Positions 5,250 through 8,401 of a DNA stretch of 8,401 nt are shown one piece after another (the first letter of the stretch is position 1; the number at the start of each line of letters is the position of its first letter). The stretch is taken from assembly GCA_024639445.1 (NCBI GenBank), contig JAHEIJ010000089.1, positions 1-8,401 of the forward strand, read 5' to 3'. The position numbers were made by a program, and so were the translations under genes. The notes beneath the pieces were generated by a model. That model saw nothing but the letters and a program-made list of their open reading frames with translations, ran no database searches and was not told where the DNA came from. The DNA is from Gammaproteobacteria bacterium. Lineage in GTDB: Bacteria; Pseudomonadota; Gammaproteobacteria; UBA6429; Thiohalophilaceae.

Positions 5250-6545
5250 ATGCACCTTTTCAAGGCAATTCGCCGTCTGACCCTGACCATCACCGTTAGC
5301 ATAGGTCTTAGCATGTCAGCCATGGTTCAAGCCGCCGACACCATCAAAGTAGGTATCTTGCACTCGTTATCTGGCACCATGGCTATCAGCGAGACTACCT
5401 TGAAAGACACTATGCTCATGCTCATCGATGAGCAAAACAAGAAGGGTGGCCTGCTAGGCAAAAAACTGGAACCTGTGGTTGTGGACCCTGCCTCGAATTG
5501 GCCGTTGTTCGCCGAGAAGGCCCGGGGCCTGTTGGCTAAAGATAAGGTTGCTGCCACTTTCGGTTGCTGGACTTCGGTGTCACGCAAGTCAGTGCTACCC
5601 GTGTTTGAAGAACTCAACGGCCTACTCTTCTATCCGGTACAGTACGAAGGGGAGGAATCCTCCAAGAACGTATTCTATACTGGCGCCGCTCCCAACCAGC
5701 AGGCGATCCCCGCAGTCGACTACCTGATGAACGATATTGGTGTGAAGCGCTGGGTCCTGGCCGGTACCGATTATGTCTATCCGCGTACCACCAACAAGAT
5801 CCTTGAAGCCTACCTGAAATCCAAAGGCGTTAAGGATGCAGATATCATGATTAACTACACACCGTTCGGTCATTCCGACTGGCAGTCCATTGTCGCCGAC
5901 ATCAAGAAATTCGGCTCCGCCGGCAAGAAGACCGCTGTAGTGTCCACCATTAACGGCGACGCCAATGTGCCTTTCTACAAAGAACTGGGCAATCAGGGAA
6001 TCTCCGCAGAGAGCATTCCCGTAGTGGCTTTTTCCGTGGGGGAAGAGGAACTCTCCGGCATCGACACCAAACCACTCGTCGGTCATCTGGCCGCGTGGAA
6101 CTATTTCATGAGCGTCGAAGCTGATGTGAACGAAGATTTCATTGAGGCCTGGCACAAGTTCATCAAAAACAAGAAGCGCGTCACTAATGATCCAATGGAG
6201 GCCCATTACATCGGCTTTAACATGTGGGTCAAAGCGGTCGAAAAAGCCGGTACCACCGATCCCAGTGCCGTACAGCAAGCCATCATCGGTATCACTGTAC
6301 CGAACCTGTCCGGCGGCTACTCCGCCATGATGCCTAACCACCACATCACCAAACCGGTATTAATCGGTGAGATCCAGGACGACGGCCAATTCGAGATCGT
6401 ATGGCAGACCGCTGGCATGGTACCCGGGGATGCGTGGTCCGACTTCCTGCCGGGATCCAAAGACATCACTGCCGACTGGCAGGCACCGTTGTCCTGCGGC
6501 AACTACAACGTCAAGACCAGCAAGTGCTCAGGCCAGAATTACTAA
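5250..6545 (+). CDS. urtA: Urea ABC transporter, periplasmic urea-binding protein
   Basis: Periplasmic receptor that delivers urea to the UrtBC channel. The 431 residues start with a signal peptide (MHLFKAIRRL, a hydrophobic core, and a cleavage-like MVQA/AD near residue 28). No lipobox is seen, so the protein should be soluble. The mature part is a type-1 (LivJ-like) binding protein: IKVGILHSLSGTMAISE (32-48), the VDPASNWPLFAEKARGLL segment, TFGCWTSVSRKSVLPVFE (103-120), LLFYPVQYEGEE and VLAGTDYVYPRTTNKI. These are characteristic of UrtA and distinguish it from branched-chain amino acid receptors. The related short-chain amide receptor FmdD is the main alternative, but the UrtB downstream favours urea. 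Two cysteines near the C-terminus (C416, C426) may form a disulfide. ATG start with AGGAG 10 nt upstream. First gene of the urt operon, preceded by a sigma-54/NtrC-type control region. Confidence 0.94.
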   Translation: MHLFKAIRRLTLTITVSIGLSMSAMVQAADTIKVGILHSLSGTMAISETTLKDTMLMLIDEQNKKGGLLGKKLEPVVVDPASNWPLFAEKARGLLAKDKVAATFGCWTSVSRKSVLPVFEELNGLLFYPVQYEGEESSKNVFYTGAAPNQQAIPAVDYLMNDIGVKRWVLAGTDYVYPRTTNKILEAYLKSKGVKDADIMINYTPFGHSDWQSIVADIKKFGSAGKKTAVVSTINGDANVPFYKELGNQGISAESIPVVAFSVGEEELSGIDTKPLVGHLAAWNYFMSVEADVNEDFIEAWHKFIKNKKRVTNDPMEAHYIGFNMWVKAVEKAGTTDPSAVQQAIIGITVPNLSGGYSAMMPNHHITKPVLIGEIQDDGQFEIVWQTAGMVPGDAWSDFLPGSKDITADWQAPLSCGNYNVKTSKCSGQNY

Positions 6546-6559
6546 TGTAACTCGTTGAA

Positions 6560-6584
6560 GGTGGCGCCTGGTAACGGGCGCCCC
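6560..6584. other. urtA-urtB intercistronic hairpin
   Basis: GGCGCC (6563-6568) pairs with GGCGCC (6577-6582) around TGGTAACG. An outer GG/CC pair (6560-6561 with 6583-6584) extends it past a bulged T. No T-run follows, so readthrough into urtB is expected. Hairpins at this point after a binding-protein gene commonly protect the upstream mRNA and raise its level over the permease genes. The sequence is related to the leader hairpin at 5142. Confidence 0.6.
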
Positions 6585-6629
6585 TACTCTACATAATTCC
6601 AACAATAGGTCGGAGTATAACGAGCTACT

Positions 6630-6665
6630 ATGCGTCAAGATATTATGTTTGGGGAACAATCGTGA
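6630..6665 (+). CDS. Possible 11-codon leader ORF overlapping the urtB start
   Basis: ATG at 6630 opens a short frame, MRQDIMFGEQS, whose TGA (6663-6665) overlaps the urtB GTG (6662-6664) as GTGA. Such an overlap is typical of translational coupling. The upstream GGAG (6612-6615) is 14 nt away, so initiation would be inefficient, and the peptide resembles nothing known. It may be chance. Confidence 0.2.
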   Translation: MRQDIMFGEQS

Positions 6666-8260
6666 GCTGGCTTAGACTCATTCTGCTCAGTCTGCTACTC
6701 GCCAGCCCTTTAAGCCACGCCAGCGACAACGCCATATTCGATCAAGGTGTGGAACGACTTAAGGACAGCAACTTCAACATCAAGCTACAAGGTGTCGAAG
6801 CCATTGCCACCAGTGGTCACCCGGACGCCGCCAGGCTACTTGGTCACCTGCTACAAGGCGAACTGTTCTACCGCAAACAGGATCAGAAGCTGGTGATCGG
6901 CATCAAGGACGGTCGCCGTTACCAGATCGCCGACGCACTCAGTGCAGAGGCTCTCGGTATCGTCAAAAAACGCGAGCTGGAGAAAATCAGGCTCAACAAC
7001 CAACTGCGTGGCCAGATCCGCAGCGCCATCGCCACCCTGAATCTCAGTAATCCCGACGCCAGTGTGCGCCTGGACGGCGTCAACCAGTTGCTGGACAAAC
7101 CTGACCCCAATGCCGTTGATGTGGTGCGCAAGCAACTCGCCAAAGAATCCGATCCCGCCGTGATCGAGGCCATGCGAACGCTGATCGCCCTGGAAGATCT
7201 CAAAGCCGACGACACGACACAGGTACTGGCTGCCATACAACAATTATCGGGCGACCTGCGTCCCGCGGCGCGTAACGGCTTAAGGTATCTTGCCGAACAG
7301 GGTGCAGACAAGCAAACCACGCAAGCGGCCAGGAAGGCGCTTGCCGCCATTGAAACCAAGCTGCAGCTGAACGAGCTGACCGAGACCCTGTTCTTCGGCC
7401 TGAGTCTCGGCTCGGTGCTGGTGCTGGCCGCAATCGGTCTGGCCATCACCTTCGGAGTCATGGGAGTGATCAACATGGCGCATGGTGAACTGATTATGCT
7501 CGGCGCCTATACCACTTATATCGTGCAACTGTTGATGCCCAACCATATCGACTTTTCACTCTTCGTTGCCGTGCCTGCCGCATTTATTGTGTCTGGCCTG
7601 GTGGGTATCGCCATTGAGCGCGGCGTGATCCGCTTTCTGTATGGACGCCCATTGGAAACCCTGCTGGCTACTTTCGGTATCAGCTTGATCCTGCAGCAAC
7701 TGGTACGTACCGCGATCTCGGCACAGAACGTCGCGGTGGAAAATCCAAGCTGGATGAGTGGCTCATTGGAAATCAATGCCGTGCTGTCGCTGACCTACAA
7801 CCGGCTGTACATCATCTTTTTCGCGCTGCTTGTTTTCATTGCCCTGCAATTAGTGCTGAAGAAGACCGCGCTCGGGTTGCAAGTGCGTGCCGTGTCGCAG
7901 AATCGTGCCATGGCCCGCGCCATGGGAGTCCGTTCGGCCTGGGTGGATGCGATGACCTTCGGTTTAGGCTCAGGCATTGCCGGCATCGCCGGCGTGGCGC
8001 TCAGCCAATTGACCAACGTCGGCCCCAATCTCGGTCAGGCCTATATCATCGACAGTTTCATGGTGGTGGTATTCGGCGGGGTCGGCAACCTGTGGGGTAC
8101 GCTGGTGGCCGGCATGTCCCTGGGCGTCGCCAACAAATTCATTGAACCCTGGGCGGGTGCGGTACTGGCCAAGATCCTGATGCTGGTATTCATTATCCTG
8201 TTTATCCAGAAACGGCCGCGGGGCCTGTTCCCGCAGAAAGGCCGCGCGGTGGAGGGCTGA
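6662..8260 (+). CDS. urtB: Urea ABC transporter permease UrtB, long form with N-terminal extension
   Basis: Inner-membrane permease of the LivH type that pairs with UrtC to form the urea channel. It has 532 residues against about 300 for LivH-like permeases. The extra part is N-terminal: a signal-like segment (MSWLRLILLSLLLASPLSHA, 1-20), then a soluble helical region to about 240 with HEAT-like repeats (DSNFNIKLQGVEAIA, NPDASVRLDGVNQLLD, ESDPAVIEAMRTLIAL, DLRPAARNGLRYLAE). Long UrtB proteins of this kind are usual in proteobacteria. The permease core starts near 243: LVLAAIGLAITFGVMGVINM, AHGELIMLGAYTTY, GRPLETLLATFGISL, the cytoplasmic coupling loop ALGLQVRAVSQNRAMARAMG (from 403), and FMVVVFGGVGNLWGTLVAG. 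Start is GTG with GGGGA (6651-6655) 6 nt upstream. No in-frame ATG lies nearby. It is 116 bp after urtA and 3 bp before urtC. Confidence 0.95.
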   Translation: MSWLRLILLSLLLASPLSHASDNAIFDQGVERLKDSNFNIKLQGVEAIATSGHPDAARLLGHLLQGELFYRKQDQKLVIGIKDGRRYQIADALSAEALGIVKKRELEKIRLNNQLRGQIRSAIATLNLSNPDASVRLDGVNQLLDKPDPNAVDVVRKQLAKESDPAVIEAMRTLIALEDLKADDTTQVLAAIQQLSGDLRPAARNGLRYLAEQGADKQTTQAARKALAAIETKLQLNELTETLFFGLSLGSVLVLAAIGLAITFGVMGVINMAHGELIMLGAYTTYIVQLLMPNHIDFSLFVAVPAAFIVSGLVGIAIERGVIRFLYGRPLETLLATFGISLILQQLVRTAISAQNVAVENPSWMSGSLEINAVLSLTYNRLYIIFFALLVFIALQLVLKKTALGLQVRAVSQNRAMARAMGVRSAWVDAMTFGLGSGIAGIAGVALSQLTNVGPNLGQAYIIDSFMVVVFGGVGNLWGTLVAGMSLGVANKFIEPWAGAVLAKILMLVFIILFIQKRPRGLFPQKGRAVEG

Positions 8261-8263
8261 GTT

Positions 8264-8401
8264 ATGTACACGCTACGCAGCCTTCTCTATAACGATCGCG
8301 GTGGCCAGATTTTGTTGGTGTCGTTGGCGGTGATTGCCGTGCTGATCCCTTTTCTCAACCTGGTGGTGCCCGAGTCCAACCCCCTGCACGTACCCACCTA
8401 C
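8264..8401 (+). CDS. urtC: Urea ABC transporter permease UrtC, first 46 residues (cut by window edge)
   Basis: ATG at 8264 opens a frame with no stop through the end of the window. It lies 3 bp after the urtB stop, with GGAGGG (8251-8256) inside the end of urtB and 7 nt before the ATG, so translation is probably coupled. The visible protein starts MYTLRSLLYNDRGGQ, followed by a hydrophobic segment (ILLVSLAVIAVLIPFLNLVV) and PESNPLHVPTY, as at the start of UrtC/LivM-type permeases. UrtC is the second membrane subunit of the urea importer. Identity rests on both the segment and its position directly after urtB. Confidence 0.88.
   Translation, partial: MYTLRSLLYNDRGGQILLVSLAVIAVLIPFLNLVVPESNPLHVPTY

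Noticed and set aside
5622..6344. 240-codon minus-strand open frame
   Set aside because: Lies entirely antisense within urtA, whose coding frame is certain. The long open frame is a by-product of urtA codon usage.
6919..7476. 185-codon minus-strand open frame and several overlapping ones within urtB
   Set aside because: Antisense shadows of urtB with serine/arginine-rich composition and no domain.
1..8401. Mobile element, CRISPR array, tRNA or phage cargo
   Set aside because: No transposase or integrase reading frame, no regularly spaced repeats, no tRNA-like cloverleaf and no terminal duplications were seen on either strand. The AT-rich HD-GYP region alone is not evidence of transfer.

Overview
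The window reads as chromosomal DNA of a free-living gammaproteobacterium. The support is the gene set: a glgC-type ADP-glucose pyrophosphorylase, a DUF3391/HD-GYP phosphodiesterase with a sigma-28-like promoter, a long-form UrtB, and a sigma-54/NtrC-like control region. I cannot name a genus. Base composition is uneven. The HD-GYP gene and the intergenic stretches are visibly AT-rich, while the urea transporter genes are GC-richer. I see no tRNA, rRNA, CRISPR array, insertion sequence, phage gene or attachment site.

Layout. (1) Positions 2-148 (+) hold the last 48 codons of an EAL-domain protein. It converges on glgC (159-1385, -). Upstream of glgC on the same strand is a 39-codon ORF for a one-helix membrane protein (1490-1609, -). 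(2) Divergent from these, 1749-2564 (+) encodes an exported PhnD-like substrate-binding protein with no transporter partner in view. It ends at a good intrinsic terminator (2608-2636) that may also serve the convergent gene 2687-3169 (-), a C_GCAxxG_C_C cysteine-rich protein. (3) A 348-bp AT-rich gap carries a sigma-28-like promoter just before the HD-GYP gene (3518-4762, +). (4) A 487-bp gap holds a tandem NtrC-like enhancer and a strong sigma-54 -24/-12 match. (5) The urea ABC transporter operon follows: urtA (5250-6545), urtB (6662-8260) and the first 46 codons of urtC (from 8264). It runs off the right edge, so the ATPases UrtD/UrtE, and probably urease genes, would lie beyond.

How the parts fit. 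The right half is a nitrogen-scavenging module. UrtA binds urea in the periplasm and UrtB/UrtC form the membrane channel. The upstream DNA has the architecture expected for transcription under nitrogen limitation: two NtrC-type sites 31 bp apart, about 110-140 bp upstream of a sigma-54 promoter. The left half contains two probable cyclic-di-GMP phosphodiesterases (EAL fragment and HD-GYP), a carbon-storage gene and a lone periplasmic binding protein. These appear to be separately transcribed neighbours rather than one pathway. I do not see evidence for a wholly new multi-gene system. The most useful discoveries are regulatory sites and two genes that simple ORF calling would miss.
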